Positions 7,720-14,665 of a stretch of 21,347 bases of DNA are shown one piece after another. Within the stretch, counting starts at the first letter, position 1; each line of letters begins with the position of its first letter. The stretch is from Pseudomonadota bacterium (GTDB taxonomy: Bacteria; Pseudomonadota; Alphaproteobacteria; Caulobacterales; Caulobacteraceae), in contig JAFAEC010000088.1 in NCBI GenBank assembly GCA_023424215.1, positions 1-21,347 on the forward strand, read 5' to 3'. The notes below the pieces were generated by a model, which searched no databases, had not been told where the DNA came from, and saw only the letters and a program-made list of their open reading frames with translations. Made by a program: the position numbers and the translations under genes.

Positions 7720-8715
7720 GATCTTCTCCGCCTCCTTGTGCGGGATCGGATGGCCGACGGCCTTGTGATCCTGCTCGGCGAGGAAGCGCACGGCCTCCAG
7801 CGCCGCCATGCAGCCCATGCCCGCGGCCGTCACGGCCTGGCGGTAGATGTCGTCGGTGACGTCGCCGGCGGCCCAGACGCCCTCGATGCCGGTCGCGGCG
7901 GTGCCCGGCTTGACCACCAGATAGCCGCCGGCCTTGGTCTCCAGCTGACCGGCGAACAGCTCGGACGACGGCGCGTGGCCGATGGCGATGAACACGCCGT
8001 CGGCCGGGACCTCGCGGGTCTCGCCGGTCTTCACGTTCTTCAGCCGCGCGCCGGTGACGGTCAGGCCGCCGTCGGTCTCGGCCCCCAGCACCTCGTCGAC
8101 GGCCGAGTCCCAGATCACCTCGACCTTGGGATTGGCGAACAGGCGGTCCTGCAGGATGCGCTCGGCGCGGAACTCGTCGCGGCGGTGCACGACAGTGACC
8201 TTCGAGGCGAAATTGGTCAGGAACAGCGCCTCCTCGACGGCGGTGTTGCCGCCGCCGACCACGATCACCTCCTTGCCGCGGAAGAAGAAGCCGTCGCAGG
8301 TGGCGCAGGCCGAGACGCCGAAGCCCTGGTACTTCGCCTCGCTCTCCAGCCCCAGCCACTTGGCCTGGGCGCCGGTCGAGATGATCACCGTCTCGGCCAG
8401 CATCTCCGTCCCCGAGTCGAGCGTCAGCCGGAACGGCCGCTGCGACAGGTCGGCCTTGACCACGATGTCGTGGATGACCTCGGTCCCGACGTGCTCGGCC
8501 TGCTTCTGCATCTGCTCCATCAGCCACGGGCCCTGGATGACGTCGGCGAAGCCGGGATAGTTCTCCACGTCGGTGGTGATGGTCAGCTGTCCGCCGGGCT
8601 GCAGGCCGGCGATGACCACCGGGTTCAGCATGGCGCGGGCGGCGTAGATGGCGGCGGTCCAGCCGGCGGGGCCGGACCCGATGATGGCGACGCGGACGGT
8701 GCGGGGAGTGCTCAT
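7708..8715 (-). CDS. trxB: Thioredoxin-disulfide reductase
   Basis: This 335-aa cytoplasmic FAD enzyme passes electrons from NADPH to oxidised thioredoxin. The FAD motif GSGPAGWTAAIYAARA is at residues 13-28. The redox-active pair is Cys137/Cys140 (ACATCDG). The NADPH fold shows GGGNTAVEEA (154-163) and HRRDEFRA (177-184), and the C-terminal FAD motif reads VWAAGDVTDD. Length and motif order are those of bacterial low-molecular-weight TrxB. The ATG at 8715 gives the usual short N-terminus before RVAIIGSGPAG. Only 38 bp separate it from the upstream secreted-protein gene, so they are probably co-transcribed. An inverted repeat touches the start codon (see separate entry). Confidence 0.96.
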   Translation of the reverse strand: MSTPRTVRVAIIGSGPAGWTAAIYAARAMLNPVVIAGLQPGGQLTITTDVENYPGFADVIQGPWLMEQMQKQAEHVGTEVIHDIVVKADLSQRPFRLTLDSGTEMLAETVIISTGAQAKWLGLESEAKYQGFGVSACATCDGFFFRGKEVIVVGGGNTAVEEALFLTNFASKVTVVHRRDEFRAERILQDRLFANPKVEVIWDSAVDEVLGAETDGGLTVTGARLKNVKTGETREVPADGVFIAIGHAPSSELFAGQLETKAGGYLVVKPGTAATGIEGVWAAGDVTDDIYRQAVTAAGMGCMAALEAVRFLAEQDHKAVGHPIPHKEAEKIGVW

Positions 8716-8731
8716 GCGCCTATCTAGGCGC
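8716..8731. repeat. Inverted repeat abutting the trxB start codon
   Basis: GCGCCTA-TC-TAGGCGC forms a 7-bp stem with a 2-base centre directly 5' of the trxB ATG on the minus strand. It occupies the ribosome-binding region and leaves no recognisable Shine-Dalgarno. It could be a protein-binding site or a small stem that limits translation. Confidence 0.4.
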
Positions 8732-8753
8732 GATTCACCGCCGACGGGAGACG

Positions 8754-9635
8754 CTACGCGGGCCGGTAGGGCTGGAATTCACAGCCGGCGGGCCGGACCA
8801 GCACCTGGATCAGTTCGGCGGCGTCGACGGCGCCGGCGGCGTGGGCGTGACCCGCATGGGGATCGGGGCCGGTCTCCGCGAACTCAAACACGCCGACGCT
8901 GTCGTGTTCGCCGCGATACGCCAGTTCCTGCAGCCCGTAGACGCGGGGCAGGCCATGTTTGCGGTAGACGACGCCGTCGATGGTGAGCGTCTCGTTGTTG
9001 ACGAACCAGGCGCGGCCGTCCGCCGCCGTGAACGGCGTCTCTGAAAGCGGGCCCCATCCCTCGGCGGTGCGGTAGGCCGCGCCCCACCGGTCCGCGAACG
9101 GCGGGACGGGCTCGTCGGAGAAGACGCCGTAGGTGACGGGGACGAGGCGGCCGGACCCGGGGCGATAGCCGCAGCCCTCGGATACCCGGTCGGGCTTGAA
9201 CGAGACCTGCTGGACCGACGGCGGCTGTTGGGCGCGCGGCGCGGCGTCTCCGAAGGTCAGGTCGTAGGCGCCCGTGACGCCCGCCTCAGTGCTGCGCACC
9301 GTCAGCGAGTAGGTTTCCGTGTATCCCAGATCAGTCCGGACCAGCGCCTCGTCCCCGTCTCCGCGCGCGACGTACAGAAGGTTGCCGTCGCAGGTCGCGC
9401 CGCGGCGCAACACCAGCATAGGCTCGAACGCGGCCGACCGGAGACGAACCGTGAGGACCTGCCTCTCGCTTCCCCTGAAGCTGAAGCAGTCGAAATAGGC
9501 GCCCGTCTCACCCCTCGGATCGCCCGGGCCGAGGCTGCCGGCCACGGGCCCGTCGAGCGTTACGGGGACGACGACCTTGGCCGCCTGCTGCGGCGTTCCC
9601 AAGGCGGCGACTACGGCGAGGGCGGCGACCATCAT
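8754..9635 (-). CDS. Secreted protein with PPC-like beta domain, function unknown
   Basis: The 293-aa product begins with a short hydrophobic stretch (MMVAALAVVAALGTPQQA) that looks like a signal peptide. Residues about 25-130 follow the pre-peptidase C-terminal (PPC) pattern: a G.L..GD start, YFDCFSFRG, then TVRLRSAAFEPMLVL and a late YSLTV...GAYDLTF strand. No protease domain is attached. The second half (145-293) is unfamiliar; it is rich in Tyr and Trp and has a His cluster (HAGHAHAAG, about 260) that might bind a metal. Four cysteines (50, 82, 155 and 285) could form two disulfides outside the cytoplasm. It lies upstream of trxB on the same strand. The PPC assignment is from pattern only; the overall function is unknown. 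Confidence 0.7.
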   Translation of the reverse strand: MMVAALAVVAALGTPQQAAKVVVPVTLDGPVAGSLGPGDPRGETGAYFDCFSFRGSERQVLTVRLRSAAFEPMLVLRRGATCDGNLLYVARGDGDEALVRTDLGYTETYSLTVRSTEAGVTGAYDLTFGDAAPRAQQPPSVQQVSFKPDRVSEGCGYRPGSGRLVPVTYGVFSDEPVPPFADRWGAAYRTAEGWGPLSETPFTAADGRAWFVNNETLTIDGVVYRKHGLPRVYGLQELAYRGEHDSVGVFEFAETGPDPHAGHAHAAGAVDAAELIQVLVRPAGCEFQPYRPA

Positions 9636-9684
9636 GCGGCGATGCTAGTCTGGTGTCGCCGGATGATGCAACCGGGAGTCAGAA

Positions 9685-9906
9685 ATGGAAAAGCGGAACC
9701 ATCTTGGCGTCGGCCTCGCGCTGGGGATCGCCATCGGCGCCGGTCTCGGCGTTGCGATGGACAATATCGCCGTCGGCATTGGCGCGGGCATCGGGATCGG
9801 GCTGGCCATCGGGGCCGCTATGGGCGCCGGAAGCGCGAAGCGGAAGGACGGGGACGGCCGTGACGGGCCCTACACGGATGACGGAGGCGACGCGGGCGGC
9901 GACTGA
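9685..9906 (+). CDS. Small glycine-zipper membrane protein
   Basis: The 73-aa peptide has a charged start (MEKRNH), one hydrophobic stretch (about 7-50) built from repeating GxxxG/GxG units such as GIGAGIGIGLAIGAAMGAG, and an acidic, Gly/Asp-rich tail from about 51. Such glycine zippers pack as helix pairs or oligomers in membranes; function is unknown. There is no cleavable signal. GGGAG lies about 9 nt before the ATG, a good ribosome-binding site. It is divergent from the secreted PPC-like gene and convergent with the ELM1-family gene. Coding-like codon use and a clear Shine-Dalgarno support it as real. Confidence 0.7.
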   Translation: MEKRNHLGVGLALGIAIGAGLGVAMDNIAVGIGAGIGIGLAIGAAMGAGSAKRKDGDGRDGPYTDDGGDAGGD

Positions 9907-9916
9907 TCTCTGACCG

Positions 9917-9936
9917 CCCGGCGCCGGGTTGGGCGC
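9917..9936. terminator. GC-rich hairpin in the convergent gap
   Basis: The 29-bp gap contains the palindrome CCCGGCGCCGGG (9917-9928). An alternative stem is GCGCC (9921-9925) with GGCGC (9932-9936). Either could end transcription from the glycine-zipper gene or from the ELM1-family gene. No T tract is present. Confidence 0.3.
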
Positions 9937-10934
9937 TAACGCCGCGCCATCCGTTCCAGGATTTCCCGCGCCGCCCGACCGGTTTCCGCCAGCGGCTCGT
10001 AGTCCCAGCCTTCCAGCCTTCCGGCGAACGGCCGCGCCACCCCCTGTTGCTGGAGATCGGCGTGCAGCCGCGCGAACTTGTCGGCCTTCTTCACCGGGAC
10101 CATTGGCAGGATGTGCACCGGCTTGCCGGTCGAGGCGGCCTCGGCGGCCATGTTGGCGCTGTCCTCGGTGACCAGCACGTGGTCGGCATGGTGCAGAAAG
10201 GCGAAATAGGGGTTGGCGCCCGTCCCGTCCCAGATCCACCCGGGCAGGCGCGACAGGCGCGCCGTCATCGCCGCCTTCGCCGGCGCGGGGGTGCGGCGCG
10301 AGAAGGTCAGCATCAGCGAGCCCCCGGCGGCCTCGACCGCGGCCCCGATCCGCTCCGCCAGCTCCGCCGCTTGCGCCTCCGGCAGGTCGTGGGCGCGCGA
10401 ACGGCCGCCGATCAGCACGGCGACGCGCGGACGGGGCAGGGGGGCCAGTCGTTCTGCGAAGGCGGGGGCTCCCTCGGCCAGCCGTTCCGGCGTGACCCGA
10501 TGCGGGGAGCCGGTGATCGACAGGACGTTCGGCCCCTCGATCCCGTCATGCCGGGGTGCGACCACCAGGTCGAAGTCGGCGGTGCGCCAGCGCGGGTCCT
10601 GGGTCTGGACCACGAAGGTGCGACCGCCGGAGCGGCGTTTGGCCATCAGCGACAGGGGCAGGGTGGCCCGGCCGGTGGCGATCCACACGTCCGGCCACGG
10701 CTCGCCGGGGGCCGGAAAGACCGGATCGGACGAGGGGTCCAGCATCCACGGCGCCTTCAGCGCCGACGGCAGACGGTCGAAGGCCTTTCGCCACTTCACG
10801 CGGCGGATCGAGACGGTTGCGGACGGCGAAAGGCGCTGGAGGGCCTCCGCCAGCCCCAGCGCCTGGTTCTCCATGCCGATCCGGCCGTCCGAGACGACAT
10901 GGATCGAAAGCGGGCTCGTGGAGCCTACTTCCAC
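9936..10934 (-). CDS. Mitochondrial fission ELM1-like family protein (DUF1022)
   Basis: This 332-aa soluble protein has the family start SIHVVSDGRIGMENQALGLA (10-29), with the SDG..G.ENQ signature of the ELM1/DUF1022 family. A C-terminal stretch, TEDSANMAAEAASTGKPV (256-273), resembles the nucleotide-sugar half of GT-B glycosyltransferases. The plant member affects mitochondrial division; the bacterial role is not known, and a glycosyltransferase-like activity is inference. The only usable start is a GTG at 10934 that overlaps the last codons of greA by 10 nt, with AAGG about 7 nt upstream inside greA. Translational coupling to greA is therefore likely. Confidence 0.88.
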   Translation of the reverse strand: MEVGSTSPLSIHVVSDGRIGMENQALGLAEALQRLSPSATVSIRRVKWRKAFDRLPSALKAPWMLDPSSDPVFPAPGEPWPDVWIATGRATLPLSLMAKRRSGGRTFVVQTQDPRWRTADFDLVVAPRHDGIEGPNVLSITGSPHRVTPERLAEGAPAFAERLAPLPRPRVAVLIGGRSRAHDLPEAQAAELAERIGAAVEAAGGSLMLTFSRRTPAPAKAAMTARLSRLPGWIWDGTGANPYFAFLHHADHVLVTEDSANMAAEAASTGKPVHILPMVPVKKADKFARLHADLQQQGVARPFAGRLEGWDYEPLAETGRAAREILERMARR

Positions 10935-11398
10935 TCGACCTTGAGGATTTCGTAGGCCTTCACGCCGCCGGGCGTGTTGACCTCGACCACGTCGCCGACC
11001 TCCTTGGAGATCAGCGACCGGGCGATCGGGGAGGAGACGGAGATCTTGCCCGCCTTCACGTCGGCCTCATGTTCGCCGACGATCTGGTAGGTGCCTTCCT
11101 CTTCCGTGTCCTCGTCCACGACGGTCACGGTGGCGCCGAACTTGACGACGTCGCCCGACAGCTTGGTCACGTCGATGACCTGGGCGCGGCTGATCTTGTC
11201 CTCGATCTCGGCGATCTGGCCCTCGATCCAGCCCTGACGCTCCTTGGCGGCGTGATACTCGGCGTTTTCCGACAGGTCGCCGTGCTCGCGGGCCTCCGAA
11301 ATGGCCGCGATCACGCTCGGCCTTTCGACCGACTTCAATTGCTTCAGCTGATCGTCGAGGACACGGTAGCCCTCGGCCGTCATCGGCACTTTTTCCAT
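10925..11398 (-). CDS. greA: Transcription elongation factor GreA
   Basis: The 157-aa product has the normal GreA length. GreA enters the RNA polymerase secondary channel and stimulates cleavage of backtracked RNA. The N-terminal coiled coil (about 1-75) carries the acidic tip EHGDLSENAEY with Asp41 and Glu44, the residues that hold the catalytic Mg in characterised GreA. The C-terminal FKBP-like domain (about 80-157) includes SPIARSLISKEVGD. The start MEKVPMTAEGYRVL is typical of the family. No clear Shine-Dalgarno precedes it. It sits in a minus-strand series with the 66-aa membrane peptide upstream and the ELM1-family gene overlapping its 3' end. Confidence 0.97.
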   Translation of the reverse strand: MEKVPMTAEGYRVLDDQLKQLKSVERPSVIAAISEAREHGDLSENAEYHAAKERQGWIEGQIAEIEDKISRAQVIDVTKLSGDVVKFGATVTVVDEDTEEEGTYQIVGEHEADVKAGKISVSSPIARSLISKEVGDVVEVNTPGGVKAYEILKVEWK

Positions 11399-11502
11399 GA
11401 TGTCGTGAGTTTCTTGTTACGCCCGACTGAAAGACGACTCGGCACAGGGATCGCTGGGCGCGCGCGACCGGCCAGAGAGGGTAGGGCGCCGGAGGGAAAG
11501 GT

Positions 11503-11703
11503 TCAAGGGCGGGACAGGCGCGCGGGCTTGCGGCCTCGCGCCCCGACCTGACGAATGAGGCTCCACGCCAGCCACGCCACCGCCGCGAGGCCGGCGGCCA
11601 TGAACAGGGTCGACACCAACACCACCCCGGCGGCCATGAAGGCGAGCAGGAAGGCGACGGCGGCCGCCAGGGCGGCGACGATCTGAACGATCTTGAGGCG
11701 CAT
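11503..11703 (-). CDS. Small two-helix membrane peptide, unknown function
   Basis: The 66-aa product (start MRLKIVQIVAALAAAVAFLL) has two hydrophobic segments, about 6-24 and 26-50, followed by a basic tail (QVGARGRKPARLSRP), which predicts an inner-membrane hairpin with a cytoplasmic C-terminus. It resembles no family I can name. It lies on the same strand as greA (104 bp downstream) and the glutathione S-transferase (47 bp upstream). The ATG sits inside a 12-bp palindrome and has no clear Shine-Dalgarno, so the gene is likely but not certain. Confidence 0.55.
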   Translation of the reverse strand: MRLKIVQIVAALAAAVAFLLAFMAAGVVLVSTLFMAAGLAAVAWLAWSLIRQVGARGRKPARLSRP

Positions 11704-11708
11704 GCGCC
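11697..11708. repeat. 12-bp palindrome spanning the start codon of the 66-aa gene
   Basis: GGCGCATGCGCC is fully self-complementary with the ATG at its centre. It is similar in position to the inverted repeat next to the trxB start. It may be chance in GC-rich DNA. Confidence 0.35.
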
Positions 11709-11750
11709 GTTAACGCCCCGCCTTTCAGCGGGTTGCGGTCCGGATCGTGT

Positions 11751-12428
11751 TCATTCCGGGGCGGGAGCGTAGGCGTAGTCGCCGCCGCGCTGCAGCGCTC
11801 GCCGGTAGGCGGTCCGGGCGTGGATGCGCCGCAGGAACTCCCGGCAACGGGGGCGATCGGGCCCGAAGCCGATGCGCGAGCCGGCCGCTTCCAGCGGGAA
11901 GCTCATCATGATGTCCGCCGCCGTGAAGGACTCGCCGGCGAACCAGCCGCCGCGCCCCAGTTCGGCCTCCCACCAGGCCATGTGATCGGCGATCTGCGGC
12001 GCGATCAGGGCGGCGTCGACCTTGCGCGAGATCGCCCTGGCCACCGGCCGGATCAGCATCGGCGTCCGCTTGGGGATCTGGCTGAAAACCAGCTTCAGCA
12101 GCAGCGGCGTCATCGCCGAGCCCTCGGCGTAGTGCATCCAGTAGGTGAAGCGGCGGGCCTCGGCCGTCCCCGCCGGCGGCTTCAGGCCCGCGTCGGGGAA
12201 CGCCTCCAGCAGGTGTTCGACGATCGCCCCCGTCTCCGCCACCACCACCCCGTCGTGTTCGATCACCGGCGACTTGCCCAGTGGATGCACGGCCCGCAGC
12301 GCCGCCGGCGCCAGCAGCGTCTTCGGGTCGCGCTCGTAGCGGCGGATCTCGTAATCGGCGCCCAGCTCCTCCAGCAGCCACAGCACCCGCTGCGAGCGGG
12401 AATCGTTCAGATGATGGACGACAATCAT
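11751..12428 (-). CDS. Glutathione S-transferase family protein
   Basis: The 225-aa cytosolic protein has a thioredoxin-like N-terminal domain (1-78) starting MIVVHHLNDSRSQRVLWLLE, with the cis-Pro motif GKSPVIEHDG (51-60) and the glutathione-binding ETGAI (65-69, usually ESxAI). A helical C-terminal domain (about 90-210) follows, with FAGESFTAADIMMSFPLEAA matching the conserved GST N-cap region (SxAD as TAAD). It should conjugate or reduce substrates with glutathione; the substrate is unknown. Ser10/Ser12 are candidates for the catalytic hydroxyl. GGAG lies 7 nt before the ATG at 12428, which fixes the start; the frame is open far upstream but there overlaps selD. It is divergent from selD. 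Confidence 0.93.
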   Translation of the reverse strand: MIVVHHLNDSRSQRVLWLLEELGADYEIRRYERDPKTLLAPAALRAVHPLGKSPVIEHDGVVVAETGAIVEHLLEAFPDAGLKPPAGTAEARRFTYWMHYAEGSAMTPLLLKLVFSQIPKRTPMLIRPVARAISRKVDAALIAPQIADHMAWWEAELGRGGWFAGESFTAADIMMSFPLEAAGSRIGFGPDRPRCREFLRRIHARTAYRRALQRGGDYAYAPAPE

Positions 12429-12503
12429 GGGCGTGCTCCGGTCCGGCGCCTCGTTGTGGAGCGTTGACGCGGCGTCCGTCCAGAGGCCTGCGGCGGGCGG
12501 CGG

Positions 12504-12532
12504 TTGAGTTCGGGTCCGCTTTGGCCCTAAGC
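12504..12532 (+). promoter_or_regulatory. Possible selD promoter
   Basis: TTGAGT (12504-12509) and CTAAGC (12527-12532) are separated by 17 bp. The -10 fit is poor against TATAAT but somewhat closer to the GCTANAWC-like alphaproteobacterial form. Transcription would begin at about 12539, next to the ATG at 12540, and no Shine-Dalgarno is visible, so the mRNA could be leaderless. Confidence 0.3.
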
Positions 12533-12539
12533 CGCCTGC

Positions 12540-13595
12540 ATGACCGCCGCCGACACGCCCGAAGAGCCTCGCCTGACCTCCCTCGCCCACGGCGGCGGCT
12601 GCGGCTGCAAGATCGCCCCCGGCGTGCTGCGCGACATGCTGGCCTTCACGCCGCAGGCCGCGCCCTTCGCCGACCTGCTGGTGGGCAATGAGACCTCCGA
12701 CGACGCCGCCGTCTGGCGCCTCAACGACCAGCAGGCGCTGATCGCCACCACCGACTTCTTCATGCCGGTGGTCGACGACCCCTTCCACTTCGGCCAGATC
12801 GCCGCGACCAACGCCCTGTCCGACGTCTACGCCATGGGCGGGACGCCGATCTTCGCCCTGGCCATCGTGGGCATGCCGGTGAACGTGCTGTCGCCGCGCA
12901 CCATCGGCCGGGTGCTGCAGGGCGGGGCCGCCGCCTGCAGCGCCGCCGGGATCCCCGTCGCCGGCGGCCACTCCATCGACAGCGTCGAGCCGATCTACGG
13001 CCTGGCGGTGATGGGCCTCGTCCATCCCGACCAGGTCCTGACCAACCGGGGCGCCCGGCCGGGCGACGTGCTGGTCCTGACCAAGCCGCTCGGCGTCGGC
13101 GTGCTCAGCGCCGCCTTCCGGCAGGACCGCCTCGACAGGGACGGCTACCGGGCGCTGAAGGACACGACCACCCGGCTGAACAGCTTCGGCGCGAAGCTGG
13201 CGGGCCGCCCGGAGGTGCACGCGCTGACCGACGTCACCGGCTTCGGCCTGCTCGGCCACGCCCTCGAGATGGCCTGCGGGGCCGGAGCCACGGTCGAGAT
13301 CGGCGCCGCCCCGCCGACCCTGCCGGGCGTCCGCGACCTGCTCGAGGCCGGGGTCCGCACCGGCGCCTCGACCCGCAACTGGGCCAGCTACGGGGACGAA
13401 GTCGACCTGCCCGACGGGCTCGAGCCGTGGCGGCGTGACCTGCTCACCGACCCCCAGACCTCCGGCGGCCTGCTCATCGCCGTGGCCGGGGACGGGCTGG
13501 ACGGCCTCGCCGCCTTCGCCCGCGTGAACGGGACCGGCTTCGACGTGGTCGGCCGCGTGGTCGCGGGCCCGCCCCGGGTGCGTGTGATCGCATGA
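12540..13595 (+). CDS. selD: Selenide, water dikinase (selenophosphate synthase)
   Basis: The 351-aa enzyme makes selenophosphate from selenide and ATP. The N-terminal flexible loop HGGGCGCKIAPG carries the catalytic pair Cys21 and Lys24, equivalent to Cys17/Lys20 of E. coli SelD. The active-site residue is Cys, not selenocysteine. AIRS-type domains follow, with ATTDFFMPVVDDPFHFGQIA (ATP and metal binding), GGHSI and DVTGFGLLGHALEM. The C-terminus TDPQTSGGLLIAV is typical. Its stop overlaps the selU start (ATGA, 13592-13595), so the two are translationally coupled. SelD can serve selenocysteine or 2-selenouridine synthesis; the selU neighbour points to the second. Confidence 0.96.
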   Translation: MTAADTPEEPRLTSLAHGGGCGCKIAPGVLRDMLAFTPQAAPFADLLVGNETSDDAAVWRLNDQQALIATTDFFMPVVDDPFHFGQIAATNALSDVYAMGGTPIFALAIVGMPVNVLSPRTIGRVLQGGAAACSAAGIPVAGGHSIDSVEPIYGLAVMGLVHPDQVLTNRGARPGDVLVLTKPLGVGVLSAAFRQDRLDRDGYRALKDTTTRLNSFGAKLAGRPEVHALTDVTGFGLLGHALEMACGAGATVEIGAAPPTLPGVRDLLEAGVRTGASTRNWASYGDEVDLPDGLEPWRRDLLTDPQTSGGLLIAVAGDGLDGLAAFARVNGTGFDVVGRVVAGPPRVRVIA

Positions 13596-14656
13596 TCCGC
13601 CGCGCCACGGACCTGTCGCCCGCGGCCCGCGACGGCTTCGACGCGCTGATCGACGTGCGCAGCCCGTCCGAGTTCGCCGAGGACCACCTCCCGGGCGCGA
13701 TCAACCTTCCCGTCCTCGACGACGCCCAGCGCGCCGCGGTCGGAACCGAATACGTCCAGGGCTCGAAGTTCGAGGCCCGTCGCCACGGCGCGGCGCTCGT
13801 CGCCCGCAACATCGCCGCCCACCTCGAGGGCGCTCTCGCCGCGGTCGGCGGGGGCTTCCGGCCGCTGGTCTACTGCTGGCGCGGCGGCCAGCGTTCGGGG
13901 GCCATGGTCGCGGTCATGGACCAGGTCGGCTGGCCGGTGACGGTGCTGGACGGCGGCTACCAGACCTGGCGGCGCCAGGTCGTCGCCGCCCTCTACGACA
14001 CGCCCCTGCCGCACCGCCTCGTCGCCCTCGACGGTCCCACCGGCTGCGGCAAGACGGCCCTGCTGCAGGCCCTCGCCGCGCGCGGGGCGCAGACCCTCGA
14101 CCTCGAGGCCCTGGCCGCCCACCGCGGCTCCCTGTTCGGGGCCATGCCGGGCGGCCAGCCGTCGCAGAAGGCCTTCGAGACCGCCCTGCACGACGCCCTG
14201 TCGCGTCTCGACCCCGCCCGTCCGGTGGTCGTCGAGGCCGAGAGCAGCCGCATCGGCGAGCGCGTGCTGCCGCCGTCGCTGTGGGCCGCCCTCGCGGCCG
14301 CCCCGGCCGTCGAACTGTCCGCGCCGCCGGACGCCCGCGTGGCCCGCATCGTCGCCGACTACGCCGACATCGCCGCCGACCCCGCCGCCCTCGACGAGGC
14401 CCTCTCCCGCCTGCCGCGCCACCATGCGAAGTCGGAGATCGCCGAGTGGCGCGCCATGGCCGCCCGGGGCGAGATCGCCGCCCTCGCCGCCGCCCTGATC
14501 GAGGCCCACTACGACCCCGCCTGGCGCCGCAGCGCCGCCTCCCGCGAGCGCCCGGTGCTGCAGCGGCTCGACCTGCCCGACCTGTCGCCCGCCGCCCTCG
14601 CCGCCGCCGCGGCCGCCCTCGCGGAATCGCTCGACCGCGCCGCGCCGTCCGCCTAG
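13592..14656 (+). CDS. selU: tRNA 2-selenouridine synthase
   Basis: The 354-aa protein (also called MnmH or YbbB) replaces sulfur with selenium in 2-thiouridine at the wobble position of certain tRNAs, using selenophosphate from SelD. An N-terminal rhodanese domain (about 10-135) has LIDVRSPSEFAEDHLPGAIN and the active Cys95 in VYCWRGGQRSG. A P-loop domain follows, with GPTGCGKT (148-155). The C-terminal end is extremely Ala-rich (AALAAAAAALAESL). It overlaps selD by four bases, and the symporter gene begins nine bases after its stop. Confidence 0.95.
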   Translation: MIRRATDLSPAARDGFDALIDVRSPSEFAEDHLPGAINLPVLDDAQRAAVGTEYVQGSKFEARRHGAALVARNIAAHLEGALAAVGGGFRPLVYCWRGGQRSGAMVAVMDQVGWPVTVLDGGYQTWRRQVVAALYDTPLPHRLVALDGPTGCGKTALLQALAARGAQTLDLEALAAHRGSLFGAMPGGQPSQKAFETALHDALSRLDPARPVVVEAESSRIGERVLPPSLWAALAAAPAVELSAPPDARVARIVADYADIAADPAALDEALSRLPRHHAKSEIAEWRAMAARGEIAALAAALIEAHYDPAWRRSAASRERPVLQRLDLPDLSPAALAAAAAALAESLDRAAPSA

Positions 14657-14665
14657 CTTCGCGGC

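Noticed and set aside
8732..8736. GANTC (CcrM) sites upstream of trxB, greA (11436-11440) and the HWE kinase (6053-6057)
   Set aside because: At this GC content about one site per 350-400 bp is expected, and the count in the gaps is near that. They may be functional but are not distinctive.
12600..12611. Selenocysteine codon in selD
   Set aside because: The active-site position is encoded as Cys (CGCK) with no in-frame TGA, so this is a Cys-type SelD.
12429..13259. Upstream extension of the glutathione S-transferase to 502 aa
   Set aside because: The added part is antisense to selD. The GST fold begins exactly at MIVVHHLNDS, with a good ribosome site.
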